A DNA stretch of 64,000 nucleotides, from positions 62,001 through 126,000 of the forward strand of contig NZ_JADABY010000065.1 in the NCBI RefSeq assembly GCF_015672735.1. Reading direction: 5' to 3'. The notes under the pieces were generated by a model, which was not told the origin of the DNA, did not search any database, and worked only from the letters and a program-made list of their open reading frames with translations. This document shows positions 18,287 to 27,502 of the stretch, in pieces (within the stretch, counting starts at the first letter, position 1; the number at the start of each line of letters is the position of its first letter). A program made the position numbers and the translations under genes. Source of the DNA: Citrobacter sp. Res13-Sevr-PEB04-36 (lineage in GTDB: Bacteria > Pseudomonadota > Gammaproteobacteria > Enterobacterales > Enterobacteriaceae).

Positions 18287-19309
18287 TTAATTATTAATAT
18301 TTATCCATTGTCGCATCAGGGATGACCGATAAATAGCGTCTACCATCAACAGCGATTTTTGGGCTTGATGAATATCGATATACTTTGTCTGACCATTATG
18401 GGTAATAGCATGATAGAACTGGCGAATGGCCAGTTGGTGACCAAGACCCCAGTAGCTTTTGGTGCTGCTGTCCGGTGAACCATCGCTGTCCAGTTTCAGA
18501 CGCTGGTCCTTTGTGATGCGCCATAGCGTATTGTCGGTCAGTTGAAGCATGCCGTTTTCACAGTGGATCTCCAGCAGCAGCGGCGAATCGAGCGTATTGC
18601 AGTTGCTGGCGTAAAACAGGCCACGGGCACCATTCGAAAAATGCAGCGTTGCCATTGCACTGTCTTCAGCTTCCGTCACCGCCGCCAGTTCGCCGCTATC
18701 TACCACGCCTTTTAAGCGTGTTACCCCCCCGGCAAACCATTGCATCAGGTCCAGGGTATGAATGGCCTGATTGATCAGCAAACTGCCACCTTCGCGGGCA
18801 AAACGCCCGCGCCACGGACTGTCGCTGTAGTAGGCCCCGGAACGTGACCAGGTCAGCACGGCTTTAATGCTGAGCATTCTGCCGAGCGTATTTTTTGCCA
18901 GCTCATCGCGGATGCGTAGGCTGGTTGGATTAAGCCGGTTTTGGTAGCACACGCCCAGTAATCCCGGCGCCGAGGCTGCGGCGTCAGCGATGTCGGCAAC
19001 TTCACCCCCATTCATGCCTACCGGTTTTTCGCAAAAGACATGTTTCCCGGCAGCAAGGGCGGAGAGAATCATATTTTTATGCTCAAAATGCGGCGTACAG
19101 ATATGCACGACGTCAATGTCGTTATCCAGCAGCATTTCGCGGTAATTGGGGTAAAAGCGACAGTTGTAAGCCATCGCCTGCTGTAGCCCGCTGACGCTGT
19201 CAGTGTCGACCAGCGCGCGCAGCGTAACCCCCGGTAATAACCGCAGGGCGTTGACGTGATTGCGGTGAATCGCTCCGGCACCAATAATGGCGGCATTTAA
19301 CGTTTTCAT
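18287..19309 (-). CDS. Gfo/Idh/MocA oxidoreductase, fourth in sugar operon
   Basis: This 340-residue NAD(P)-dependent sugar dehydrogenase has an N-terminal Rossmann domain (AAIIGAGAIHRNHV, about 5-18), the active-site motif CEKPVG at about residue 95, and a C-terminal alpha/beta substrate domain with EGGSLLINQAIHTLDLMQWF. The start at 19309 is preceded by GGGGGC; a longer start at 19333 would overlap the upstream gene. It lies 10 bp after the third dehydrogenase. The specific sugar carbon oxidised or reduced cannot be deduced. Confidence 0.85.
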   Translation of the reverse strand: MKTLNAAIIGAGAIHRNHVNALRLLPGVTLRALVDTDSVSGLQQAMAYNCRFYPNYREMLLDNDIDVVHICTPHFEHKNMILSALAAGKHVFCEKPVGMNGGEVADIADAAASAPGLLGVCYQNRLNPTSLRIRDELAKNTLGRMLSIKAVLTWSRSGAYYSDSPWRGRFAREGGSLLINQAIHTLDLMQWFAGGVTRLKGVVDSGELAAVTEAEDSAMATLHFSNGARGLFYASNCNTLDSPLLLEIHCENGMLQLTDNTLWRITKDQRLKLDSDGSPDSSTKSYWGLGHQLAIRQFYHAITHNGQTKYIDIHQAQKSLLMVDAIYRSSLMRQWININN

Positions 19310-19319
19310 GTTGCCCCCA

Positions 19320-20387
19320 TTATGCATGCGCATTGGCGAGCATTTGCGCCTTCACGCACAGCTCGGCGGCTTTAAAGGCGTGGGCCTGGGTCATGGCATT
19401 TTCGGTGCGATTCAGACAGTCGAGAATAAACTCGCCGAAGAACGGGAAGCCCACTTTGCCCGCGACCGGATAACGGAATTCCCCGTCTTTATTCACCAGA
19501 TACACCACATCCTGTTCACCGCGGGTGATATCCACATACTTGCGGATCTCGATATAGCCCTCGGTGCCCAGCAGCGTCAGGCGCCCGTCACCCCAGGAGG
19601 TGAGGCCATCTGGGGTGAACCAGTCGCAGCGGAAATAGCCCGTCGCGCCGTTATCGCCTGCCAGCATTGCATCGCCAAAGTCTTCAAATTGTGGATACTG
19701 CGGATGATTGACGTTGCGTACCTGGCTTGCGACCACCTGCGCCTCGCTGTTGCCGGTATAAAACAAGAACTGCTCAATCTGATGGCTGCCGATATCGCAC
19801 AGAATACCGCCGAAGTAGCGTCGGTCATAAAACCAGTCCGGGCGTCCGCTACCTTCGCGATGCGGGCCGGTGCCGAGCGTTTGCATTACGCGGCCAATCG
19901 CCCCCTGTTTGACCAGTTCACCGGTGAAAACGGCGCTTTCAACGTGCAGACGCTCGCTGTAGTAAATCGCGTACTTGCGCCCGGTCCTGGCCACCATTGC
20001 TTTGGCGTCTTCCAGTTGCTCGAGGGTGGTCAGCGGTGCTTTATCGGTGAAATAGTCTTTACCTGCCGTCATCACCTTTAGTCCCAGCGGACAGCGTTCA
20101 GAAGGGATCGCCGCCCCGGCGACCAGTTTCACATCGCGATCGTTGAGGATGGTCTCCAGCGAATCAGCAACCTGAGCCTGTGGATACTGCTGCAGGAATT
20201 TCTCCACTTTCGCCGGGTCCGGGTCGTATACCCACTTCAACGTGGCTCCGGCTTCGATCAGCCCGTTGCACATCCCGTAGATATGGCCGTGGTCGAGCGT
20301 GGCGGCGGCAATCACAAACTCACCGGGTTTTACCACCGGCTGCGGTTTGCCGGTCGGGGCGTAGTTCATTCCGTCTGTCTTGTTCAT
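19320..20387 (-). CDS. Gfo/Idh/MocA oxidoreductase, third in sugar operon
   Basis: This 355-residue family member is more divergent than its neighbours. The N-terminal strand FVIAAATLDHGHIYG departs from the usual GxGxxG. The EKP motif is replaced by FTDKAPLTT, which keeps the lysine. The C-terminal domain carries GGILCDIGSHQIEQFLFYTG. Such forms often act on modified glycosides or inositol-like substrates, but the reaction is unknown. Its ATG overlaps the previous gene's stop by one base (TAATG), implying translational coupling. Confidence 0.82.
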   Translation of the reverse strand: MNKTDGMNYAPTGKPQPVVKPGEFVIAAATLDHGHIYGMCNGLIEAGATLKWVYDPDPAKVEKFLQQYPQAQVADSLETILNDRDVKLVAGAAIPSERCPLGLKVMTAGKDYFTDKAPLTTLEQLEDAKAMVARTGRKYAIYYSERLHVESAVFTGELVKQGAIGRVMQTLGTGPHREGSGRPDWFYDRRYFGGILCDIGSHQIEQFLFYTGNSEAQVVASQVRNVNHPQYPQFEDFGDAMLAGDNGATGYFRCDWFTPDGLTSWGDGRLTLLGTEGYIEIRKYVDITRGEQDVVYLVNKDGEFRYPVAGKVGFPFFGEFILDCLNRTENAMTQAHAFKAAELCVKAQMLANAHA

Positions 20388-21568
20388 TACTCTGCTCCTG
20401 AATCTAAGTCTTTACCCAGAGGGATGGCACCGACTTCCGTAAAATTGCTCACGGAGGCGGATTTCTCATAAAAATGCGGGGCTTTTGCCACCAGACCGCC
20501 GGTACGATAAAAATCGTCGTGGCTGGGGATGGGCAGCGTCACCACCGTGCGGGTGATGGCGGATTTGTAGATGGCGGTAATCAGCTCCAACGAACGTTTA
20601 CCCTGTTCCCCGTCGACCAGTGGGGCGGTTTGTTGTTCGATGGCGCTAAGCAGGTTGTCGATTTGTCCGCTGTGCAGCGTCCATTTAAGTGCAGGCGTGG
20701 CATGAAACAGCGCGTCCAGTTGCTCTTCCAACTCGTGATTATTGTCCGCTTGTGGAAAACCGTTATCCGCCGACTGGCTGGCATAGACCTTCCACGGGGC
20801 GGAGATCCGCGCCTTTTCGCCTTGAATGACGATTTTCTGATCTTCACCATGATGCACGACGGATGCGGTGAGTTGAGCCAGCGCCCCGTCTGAATATTTG
20901 AAAATGGCCGCACTGAGATCTTCCACTTCCGCGTTGTCATGGGCGACGTTGCTCATCATCGCTACCACATCGCTCGGGAAGCCGAGCATCCACTGAATGG
21001 CGTCGATGTGGTGTACCGCATGATTCAGCGTGCAACCACCACCTTCTTTCTGCCAGGTGCCGCGCCACCATAGATCGTAATAGCTGTGTCCGCGCCACCA
21101 GAATGAATCCACCTGTGCATGGCAAATTTTGCCCGCCAGGCCGGAATCAACGGCGGCTTTTAAGCGCCAGAAGGCATCGGTAAAGCGGTTTTGTGCGATG
21201 ACCGATAACATTTTTCCGCTGGCTTTCTGCGCGGCAATCATCGCATCACACTCTGCGAGCGAGGCGGCCATCGGTTTTTCGCACAGCACGTGTTTGCCTG
21301 CGTGTAGGGCATCAACGCTGATGGCTGCGTGCACGTACGGTGGAGTACAGACGTCGACAACATCCACATAAATACCCGCGTCCAGCATGGCCTGATGGCT
21401 GTTGTAGACCTGTGCTTCGCTCAGGCCGTAGCGTGCTTTCTTCTCTTCGGCTTTCTCCGGGTAGATATCAACCAGCGCGACGATCCGGCAGCGATCCGCA
21501 AACTGTAAATAGCTCTGAATGTGGTTATGGGCGATGTTTCCGGTGCCGATAATGGCAATATTCAGCAT
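20387..21568 (-). CDS. Gfo/Idh/MocA oxidoreductase, second in sugar operon
   Basis: This 393-residue NAD(P)-dependent oxidoreductase has Rossmann motif IAIIGTGNIAHNHI, active-site motif LCEKPMAAS at about residue 94, and a C-terminal domain with EGGGCTLNHAVHHIDAIQWMLG, including the conserved His pair and Asp. The start at 21568 is chosen because AAGGGG lies six bases before it and the family's N-terminus begins there; a longer open frame upstream overlaps the preceding gene. It follows the first dehydrogenase by 10 bp. Confidence 0.84.
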   Translation of the reverse strand: MLNIAIIGTGNIAHNHIQSYLQFADRCRIVALVDIYPEKAEEKKARYGLSEAQVYNSHQAMLDAGIYVDVVDVCTPPYVHAAISVDALHAGKHVLCEKPMAASLAECDAMIAAQKASGKMLSVIAQNRFTDAFWRLKAAVDSGLAGKICHAQVDSFWWRGHSYYDLWWRGTWQKEGGGCTLNHAVHHIDAIQWMLGFPSDVVAMMSNVAHDNAEVEDLSAAIFKYSDGALAQLTASVVHHGEDQKIVIQGEKARISAPWKVYASQSADNGFPQADNNHELEEQLDALFHATPALKWTLHSGQIDNLLSAIEQQTAPLVDGEQGKRSLELITAIYKSAITRTVVTLPIPSHDDFYRTGGLVAKAPHFYEKSASVSNFTEVGAIPLGKDLDSGAE

Positions 21569-21578
21569 GGTCATCCCC

Positions 21579-22739
21579 TTAACGCTGCCAGCTTGCGGAG
21601 GCGTCCAGCGTGCGGCTGGCCGTGGTTTTCTCGACCGATGAAGCAATACGCTCCTGCAGCAATCGGGCGTAGTGCTGCTCGTCAATCGGCAGCTCAACCC
21701 AGTCATCGGTCCAGGTGGAAAGGTGCATGGCGTTGGACAGCGTCAGGCCGCGAATACCTTCCAGACCGGGGGCGATGAGCGGTTCGCCGTGCAGGACCGC
21801 GGCGGTGAAATTAGTAGTGATAACATGATGTTCGCTGCATTCAGGGGCGGTAGGGATAGTGACTTCCCAGCACTCCGGCTCGCCAAAGCCGTTTTGCCAG
21901 CGGGCGTTGAAGTCGGTTTCGGATTCGCGTAGTTGCCAGAAGCGCAGGCGGCCTTCTTCCACCACCACTTTTCCGCGATCGCCGACGATCTCAAGGCGGT
22001 TGGTGCCAGGGGTTTCGGCGACGGTGGTGATGAACACACCGGTTGCGCCGTTGGCATATTCCGCGTAAGCGGTGACCTCATCTTCCACTTCAATCTGGCG
22101 GTGTTTGCCAAACTGACAAAATGCGCGCAAGCGTATGGGCATGCCGACCAGCCATTGCCACAAATCAAGCTGGTGCGGGTCCTGATTGAGTAATACGCCT
22201 CCGCCTTCACCTTTCCAGGTTGCGCGCCAGCCGCCGGAGTTGTAGTAGCTCTGCGAGCGATACCAGTTGGTGATTATCCAGTTGGAGCGGCGCAATTCGC
22301 CCAGCTCGCCGCTGTCGATCAGATCTTTCACTTTCTGATATAGCGGGTTCGGGCGCTGGTTGTACATCATGCCGAACACCACATCACATTCGTGGGCACA
22401 GGTGTTCATCTCGTGGACCTGCGCGGTATAGACCCCGGCTGGTTTTTCGCACAATGTATGAATGCCCAGACGCATCGCCATCATCGATAAACCCGGATGC
22501 TCATAGTGCGGCGTGGCGACGATAACCGCGTCGACAAGCCCGCTGTTCAGCATCTCCTCAGCGCTGATAAACAGCGCAACCGCATCACCGACCAACTGAC
22601 GAATGGCGGTGTGTTTGTCGGCGTTATTATCGCAGACCGCTGTCAGGCAGGCGTCCTTCACCGTCCCGGCCAGCAGGTAACGGGCGTGGACGGTGCCAAT
22701 ATTTCCCACGCCAATAATGCCAAAGCGTAATTTTTTCAT
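21579..22739 (-). CDS. Gfo/Idh/MocA oxidoreductase, first in sugar operon
   Basis: This 386-residue oxidoreductase is the first gene of the operon. It has Rossmann motif FGIIGVGNIGTVHA, active-site motif TLCEKPAGV at about residue 96, and a C-terminal domain with EGGGVLLNQDPHQLDLWQWLVG. The start at 22739 (MKKLRF) is preceded by AAAGG. It is transcribed away from the disrupted LacI-type gene across a 189-bp regulatory region. Together the four paralogues suggest stepwise redox chemistry on a sugar or glycoside. Confidence 0.84.
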   Translation of the reverse strand: MKKLRFGIIGVGNIGTVHARYLLAGTVKDACLTAVCDNNADKHTAIRQLVGDAVALFISAEEMLNSGLVDAVIVATPHYEHPGLSMMAMRLGIHTLCEKPAGVYTAQVHEMNTCAHECDVVFGMMYNQRPNPLYQKVKDLIDSGELGELRRSNWIITNWYRSQSYYNSGGWRATWKGEGGGVLLNQDPHQLDLWQWLVGMPIRLRAFCQFGKHRQIEVEDEVTAYAEYANGATGVFITTVAETPGTNRLEIVGDRGKVVVEEGRLRFWQLRESETDFNARWQNGFGEPECWEVTIPTAPECSEHHVITTNFTAAVLHGEPLIAPGLEGIRGLTLSNAMHLSTWTDDWVELPIDEQHYARLLQERIASSVEKTTASRTLDASASWQR

Positions 22740-22885
22740 GTCGGGCCTTTTCATCAGAAATAAGGGATAAGCGGACCATAAGAAACGCCTGGAATATCGA
22801 CAATATGATTTTGTGAGAGTGATTGCAGGATGAGCAAGAAGTTCGCACGAAGGTTGAAAAAGTGTTTTAGAGTCAATGAACTAGG

Positions 22886-22903
22886 TTTGCAAAAATTTGC
22901 AAA
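22886..22903. promoter_or_regulatory. Candidate LacI-type operator
   Basis: Two palindromic octamers TTTGCAAA are separated by AA, making an 18-bp symmetric site 26 bp upstream of the LacI-type start, in the divergent regulatory region. It could mediate autoregulation and control of the sugar operon; this is inference. Confidence 0.5.
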
Positions 22904-22928
22904 GATAGATTGCGAGCGAGGTCACAGA

Positions 22929-23450
22929 ATGTCAGGCAAGCTAAAAATGGATGAAATCGCTGCCTTAACCGGATTCTCGGTGAGCACGGTGTCGAGGGTA
23001 CTGAGTGGGAAGTCCTGTACCAGCGATAAAGCCCGGGAGGCCATCGTGAAATGCGCGCGCCAGCTAGGGGTGCTTGATACGTTGGCCTGCGGGCGGCTGT
23101 TGATTAACGGGATTGCGGTCTTCGCCCCACAGCGCACGTTCATCGCGCAGGGCGATGTGTTTTACCTTGAAGTGACGCGCGGCATTGCCGAAGCGATCGC
23201 GCCGCATGATGTGTACCTGAGCTACTGTGGGCTGGATGAGCAGCGAGCCGACATCAAGGTCTTTCTGGAAAAGGCCAACAACAAGAATATCAATGCCATT
23301 ATTCTCATCGGCATTGATGACCCCACCGTGCATAAGCTGGCACAGTCGTTGGGGAAACCCTGCGTGCTGATTAATTCACAGGATAAAGAAGGATTATTGG
23401 ATGCAGTCTCGCCCGATCACCGGGCGGTTGGCAACCAGGCGGTACAGTAT
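22929..23450 (+). pseudogene. LacI-family regulator, 5' part (split by transposon)
   Basis: These 174 codons encode the N-terminal helix-turn-helix (about 6-25, ending in STVSRVLSGK) and most of the first periplasmic-binding-like subdomain of a LacI/GalR regulator. Translation would run two more codons into the inserted element and stop. The missing part is at 30787-31317. Joining 23450 to 30787 gives a continuous 350-residue protein of normal family length. The start at 22929 follows GCGAGG. The gene is divergent from the dehydrogenase operon and was probably its repressor. Confidence 0.9.
23435..23450. repeat. 16-bp target-site duplication, left copy
   Basis: CCAGGCGGTACAGTAT occurs here and again at 30771-30786, flanking the inserted element. 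Both copies belong to the LacI-type gene. Confidence 0.95.
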
Positions 23451-23524
23451 TGTTAACACCAAGCTGTAATGTCCCCTTTGAACCATTCTAAAATGTCCCC
23501 AGACAATTCTCTGGGGGATTTTTC

Positions 23525-24865
23525 ATGATCAAAGAGACTGTTACGATGAGTCATAAGGAACTCGACCGACTTCACATTATTCAGGAGTCACTTAATCGCC
23601 ATATTACTCAGGAACAAGCTGCGGCACGCATTGGCATTTCTATTCGGCAGGTTAAACGTCTGGTGCAACGGTATAGAAATGAAGGGCCTTCTGGTCTAGT
23701 TTCCCGCCGACGTGGAAAGCGTCCCAATAATTCCTTTTCTACCGAATTCAGAGCAACAGTAATTTCACTCCTCAAAGGCCGCTACGCTGATTTTGGACCT
23801 ACGCTTGCGTGCGAAAAATTGCGCGAGATACACGGCTTGTGTTTATCCATTGAAACTCTCAGGAAGTGGATGGTAGAGGAGGGCATATGGCGCGAACGTC
23901 GTCGTAAGTTTGCCCGAATTTATCAGCGCCGGATGCGGCGCCCATCCTACGGTGAACTCATCCAGATTGATGGCTCGCCTCATGACTGGTTTGAAGGTCG
24001 GGGCCCCAAATGCACACTGATAGTCTTTATCGATGATGCTACCAGCGCTCTGATGGCGCTACGATTCGCTCCTGCAGAAACAACCCGGGCTTACATGGAA
24101 ACCCTCCGGGGTTACCTTAATGATCATGGCGTACCACTGGCTCTCTATTCTGACAGACACAGTATATTCAGAGTAAATAACCCGGAGCGGGAAGGAGAGT
24201 TGACTCAGTTCACACGTGCGATAAAGACACTGGGCATCGAGCCAATCCATGCCAACAGCCCGCAGGCAAAAGGGCGGGTAGAGCGTGCCAATCAGACACT
24301 GCAGGACAGGCTGGTCAAAGAAATGCGGCTTCAGGGTATCAGTGATATTGAAACAGCAAACGCATGGTTGCCGACCTTTATTGAAGCCTATAACAACCGG
24401 TTTGCTACGCCGCCTCGTATTGCTGATAACGCCCATCTTGATGTACACCATTCTGAAGAGGAACTGGGTTATATCTTCAGCCTCCAGGCGAAGCGCGTTC
24501 TCTCCAAAAATCTCACTTTCCAGTACAAAAGCAGTGCGTTTCAGATTCGCAGTGAAGGCCGGGGATATCGACTTCGGCATTCGGTTGTCACGGTATGCGA
24601 AAGCTTTAACGGTGAAATTAAGGTTCTGTATGATGGGAAAGCGTTGGGATGGGAAAAATATGTTGATGGCCCGGAGCCTATACCACTGGATGATGAAAAA
24701 AGTGTCCATGAACGTGTGGATAATGCCCGTTTTGATTTACGCTCAAAATTCTACGTAAAACCTAAAGCTGACCATCCTTGGCTCACGCGCCGCACGCAAA
24801 GTAATCAGCAAGTGAAGCCCCCTAAATTACCCAGAAAGAAGGCTGATCCCGATAAAATGGACTGA
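23525..24865 (+). CDS. IS1202/ISNCY-type DDE transposase
   Basis: This 446-residue transposase has an N-terminal helix-turn-helix (about 20-60, ITQEQAAARIGISIRQVKRL), an rve-like catalytic core (about 140-300) and a C-terminal beta-barrel-like region. Candidate DDE residues are the Asp in ELIQIDGSPHDWFEG, the Asp in LALYSDRHSIF and the Glu in QAKGRVERANQTLQDRL. A strong ribosome site (GGGGGA) precedes the ATG at 23525. It reads inward from the left terminal repeat and looks intact, so the element could still be mobile. Confidence 0.88.
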   Translation: MIKETVTMSHKELDRLHIIQESLNRHITQEQAAARIGISIRQVKRLVQRYRNEGPSGLVSRRRGKRPNNSFSTEFRATVISLLKGRYADFGPTLACEKLREIHGLCLSIETLRKWMVEEGIWRERRRKFARIYQRRMRRPSYGELIQIDGSPHDWFEGRGPKCTLIVFIDDATSALMALRFAPAETTRAYMETLRGYLNDHGVPLALYSDRHSIFRVNNPEREGELTQFTRAIKTLGIEPIHANSPQAKGRVERANQTLQDRLVKEMRLQGISDIETANAWLPTFIEAYNNRFATPPRIADNAHLDVHHSEEELGYIFSLQAKRVLSKNLTFQYKSSAFQIRSEGRGYRLRHSVVTVCESFNGEIKVLYDGKALGWEKYVDGPEPIPLDDEKSVHERVDNARFDLRSKFYVKPKADHPWLTRRTQSNQQVKPPKLPRKKADPDKMD

Positions 24866-25054
24866 AACCAGGCGTTATTCAGTTGAGTGCATATCCAGTC
24901 ATAGGATAGATTCTTACGTAGCGTTTCTGGCGTGCATTTTCGGGTGGTTTGTTACTGTTTTTAACGGGGACACGTCAGAAACGCGCTCAGGCCGTCTGAG
25001 CGGTACGCGTAATGCGGCGTTATGGTAAATAGCCTATGCTAATGTCCGCTAAGA

Positions 25055-26279
25055 GCTGTGAGTTCAACTGATGGACGCAACACACTTATTGAACCGTTCT
25101 GCGGGTGATTCATAGTCTAGCGTTTTTCTCGGCCTTTCGTTGAGCTGTCTGGCAACACTGTTAAGTCTTTGCTGGCTGTGAACCGATAAGTCAGTTCCTT
25201 TTGGAAAATATTGTCTGAGCAATCTGTTCGTATTTTCATTTGAGCCACGTTGCCAGGGGGATTGAGGATCGCAGAAGTAAACCTGAATATCTGTGGCTAC
25301 AGTAAACCGGGTGTGGCTGGTCATTTCAGCGCCCCGGTCCCAGGTTAATGTTTTATAAAGTTCAGCAGGTAATTCCCGGGCTTGTCTGATGAGTGCAGAT
25401 ATAACCGTTATGGTCTTGTTGTCTCTGATCTTCGCCAGCATAACAAAACGGGAATGACGTTCTACGAGGGTGATTATATAGGAGTTTTTCGAGCCCTGAA
25501 TCAAGTCACCTTCCCAGTGACCTGGAATGGCTCTGTCAGCCGCCTCTGGTGGCCTTTCGCTGATAGGTATCGTGTTCGGGATTGACCCTAATCCTTTCCC
25601 TTTAAGCGATGACGTTCTGGATCTACGCACTGCTCTTCCGCTTCTGAGGCATTGCTGCAGCTCTTTTTTTAATGCTCCCCGGGTTTGTATAAAAAGCGTT
25701 TTATAAATCGTTTCGTGTGACACATGCATTTCCTGATTATCCGGATAACAACGTTTCAGCCAACCGGCGATCTGTTCCGGCGACCAGTCCTGATGCATCT
25801 TCTCTGCAATGATTTTACACAATGCGGGGCTTTCAATTAGCTTGCACGGTTTTGGTCTCAGCGCATTTTCCCACGCAGTAGCATCGGCTTTTGCTGCTCG
25901 GTATTGTTTTGCACCACTGTGCCTCCTGACCTCGCGGCTAATCGTTGAGGGCGCTCTTGATAATTTGGCGGCGATGTCCCTGATGCTGAGTTTTGCTACC
26001 AGCCCTCTGGATATCTCCTCTCTTTCATCAAGCGAAAGCGCTAATCGGTGCCGTTTTCGCACGGGAGGACGGTAGCCGCCTGTCTGGTGGATAGTGGGCA
26101 TAATGGAAGAATGATATCTGTCGAACATTCTGGCGATATCATGTAGAGAATCACCTTGCTTATATCTGTCCCAGATAATTGCCTTCTGCTCTGGCGTGTA
26201 GTTAATCCGAGTTCTTCGTTTCATGACAACGTCCCCCTTGATTAAGGATAGCGTTGCATCGACCCATTGAACTCACAGC
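25055..26279. mobile_element. IS30-family insertion sequence
   Basis: A 1225-bp element is bounded by inverted repeats (left GCTGTGAGTTCAACTGATGG; right complement GCTGTGAGTTCAATGGGTCG). The flanking dinucleotide GA is present on both sides as a 2-bp duplication. Immediately outside are perfect arms AATGTCCGCT (25041-25050) and AGCGGACATT (26284-26293), each four bases from the element end, so it sits at the centre of a palindromic target. Confidence 0.85.
25064..26224 (-). CDS. IS30-family transposase
   Basis: This 386-residue transposase (IS30 itself has 383) has two N-terminal helix-turn-helix regions (about 8-45 and 65-105, with LSRAPSTISREVRRH) and a DDE integrase core. Candidate catalytic residues are the Asp in GHWEGDLIQGSKNSY, the Asp in TLTWDRGAEM and the Glu in PWQRGSNENTNRLLRQYFPKG. 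The start follows GGGGGAC. It fills the element nearly end to end and appears intact. Confidence 0.92.
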   Translation of the reverse strand: MKRRTRINYTPEQKAIIWDRYKQGDSLHDIARMFDRYHSSIMPTIHQTGGYRPPVRKRHRLALSLDEREEISRGLVAKLSIRDIAAKLSRAPSTISREVRRHSGAKQYRAAKADATAWENALRPKPCKLIESPALCKIIAEKMHQDWSPEQIAGWLKRCYPDNQEMHVSHETIYKTLFIQTRGALKKELQQCLRSGRAVRRSRTSSLKGKGLGSIPNTIPISERPPEAADRAIPGHWEGDLIQGSKNSYIITLVERHSRFVMLAKIRDNKTITVISALIRQARELPAELYKTLTWDRGAEMTSHTRFTVATDIQVYFCDPQSPWQRGSNENTNRLLRQYFPKGTDLSVHSQQRLNSVARQLNERPRKTLDYESPAERFNKCVASIS

Positions 26280-26730
26280 GAGAAGCGGACATTGCAGACT
26301 GCCCAGTAGAAAAAGTGCTATCAGAATTATCTAAAGGAAGATCGTATTTACCATGTCTCATTCTAACTGTTTAATAAATTACAAAAATTAAAATTTCCAT
26401 TTAATATCATCGCGTTAAGCAAGAGAATTAAACCTCTCATTTAATTTATGATTCTTATTTAATTCATGAGTTGGTGTAAAAATAGGTTGCCGCACTATAG
26501 AAAGACACATATTTAAACCCAGCAGGAAATCATATTTGAAAGTAATGTGTTTAAGGGGCTGCGTAACAAGAACAGCAAGTAAACACATAGTAATAACAGT
26601 TACCATTCCCATTTCGCAAGTGGCCATATCAGAGGTGAACTAATGCCTGCTGCAATTTTAAGAATTAAGGTTATCCTAATAATTCTTTTGTATGATTAAG
26701 ATCATCGATAAATTTACTAAGGACTCATTA
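26280..26730. other. AT-rich gene-poor stretch inside the transposon
   Basis: About 450 bases between the IS30 element and the cytochrome b gene. The first part is the right arm of the IS30 target palindrome; the rest is strongly AT-rich. A 70-codon minus-strand frame at 26415-26627 has no family resemblance or ribosome site and is not called. The 3' end holds the ribosome site AAGGAC for the next gene. Confidence 0.6.
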
Positions 26731-27303
26731 ATGAAATTGCGACTCTGGAATCTATTACCCCATGATTACGCTCCTTTTTTTCGTATTCTTCACATCATTG
26801 TGGCATTTCTAATATTATCACAAATTATTAACTCTAATCTGACAGAGACCGAAGCAATTGGTGAACATAGTCTTGAAGGAGTTATAACCTGGATGCACAT
26901 TATTTCAGGGTTAGGACTGATTATTTGTGGTTTTATTATGTTAAGTTGGATGCTTACTCAAAGAGGTTTTACTTATTATTTTTCATGGGTAGGGCTTGAC
27001 TTTAGTGGTATTAAGCAAGATATAAAAACGTTGACTAGTTTCCGACTGCCCGATGCACATTCGGGAGGTATTGCCAGTACAATCCAAGGATTTGGAGTTC
27101 TAGCATTGCTAATTGTAGCACTTTCAGGTGGCCTATGGTTCTTGTTGAATACCATGCAGTCAAATCTGGCTGAAACAGTAATCCACTGGCATAAGTTCTT
27201 TACTACTTTCATTGAGGTCTATTTTTATGCACATGGTGCAATGGGAGTTTTGCATATTTTAATTGAAAAATATAAAAGCCGCTCAGTTAACCTAAGTGAC
27301 TAA
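26731..27303 (+). CDS. Cytochrome b/b561-like membrane protein
   Basis: This 190-residue inner-membrane protein has four hydrophobic segments (about 15-35, 55-80, 115-140, 150-175) and is probably a member of the cytochrome b/b6 or b561 superfamily. Candidate haem ligands are His22 (FRILHIIVAF), His53 (WMHIISG), His152 (VIHWHKFFTT) and His168 (YAHGAMGVLHIL). It would carry electrons in the membrane, but no partner oxidoreductase is nearby. Base composition is far more AT-rich than the backbone, indicating transfer. The start at 26731 is chosen for its AAGGAC site; an upstream ATG at 26692 lacks one. Confidence 0.65.
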   Translation: MKLRLWNLLPHDYAPFFRILHIIVAFLILSQIINSNLTETEAIGEHSLEGVITWMHIISGLGLIICGFIMLSWMLTQRGFTYYFSWVGLDFSGIKQDIKTLTSFRLPDAHSGGIASTIQGFGVLALLIVALSGGLWFLLNTMQSNLAETVIHWHKFFTTFIEVYFYAHGAMGVLHILIEKYKSRSVNLSD

Positions 27304-27502
27304 TCTGTTGTGAGATAATATTACTTCAAGTTGAAGAAAACCCTAAAAATAAAATTTAGTTTACTAGAAGATGAAACAGCACTTGCAGAGACTTTTTAAT
27401 TAAATTTAATAAAAACGAAAAAATATTCATGGCGAAATGATTGTTTAATTATCTATCATGGATAGAAATGTGAGTTAGTCGTCCTATTTTAGGAAGTTAA
27501 TA

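Noticed and set aside
24940-24975. GGGGACA segment after the IS1202-type transposase as a possible right end of a 1.5-kb IS
   Set aside because: It resembles only the inner part of the left terminal repeat and has no target duplication, whereas the end at 30770 has both a terminal repeat and a 16-bp duplication.
26415-26627. 70-codon minus-strand frame in the AT-rich stretch of the transposon
   Set aside because: No ribosome site or family resemblance; AT-rich sequence yields such frames by chance.
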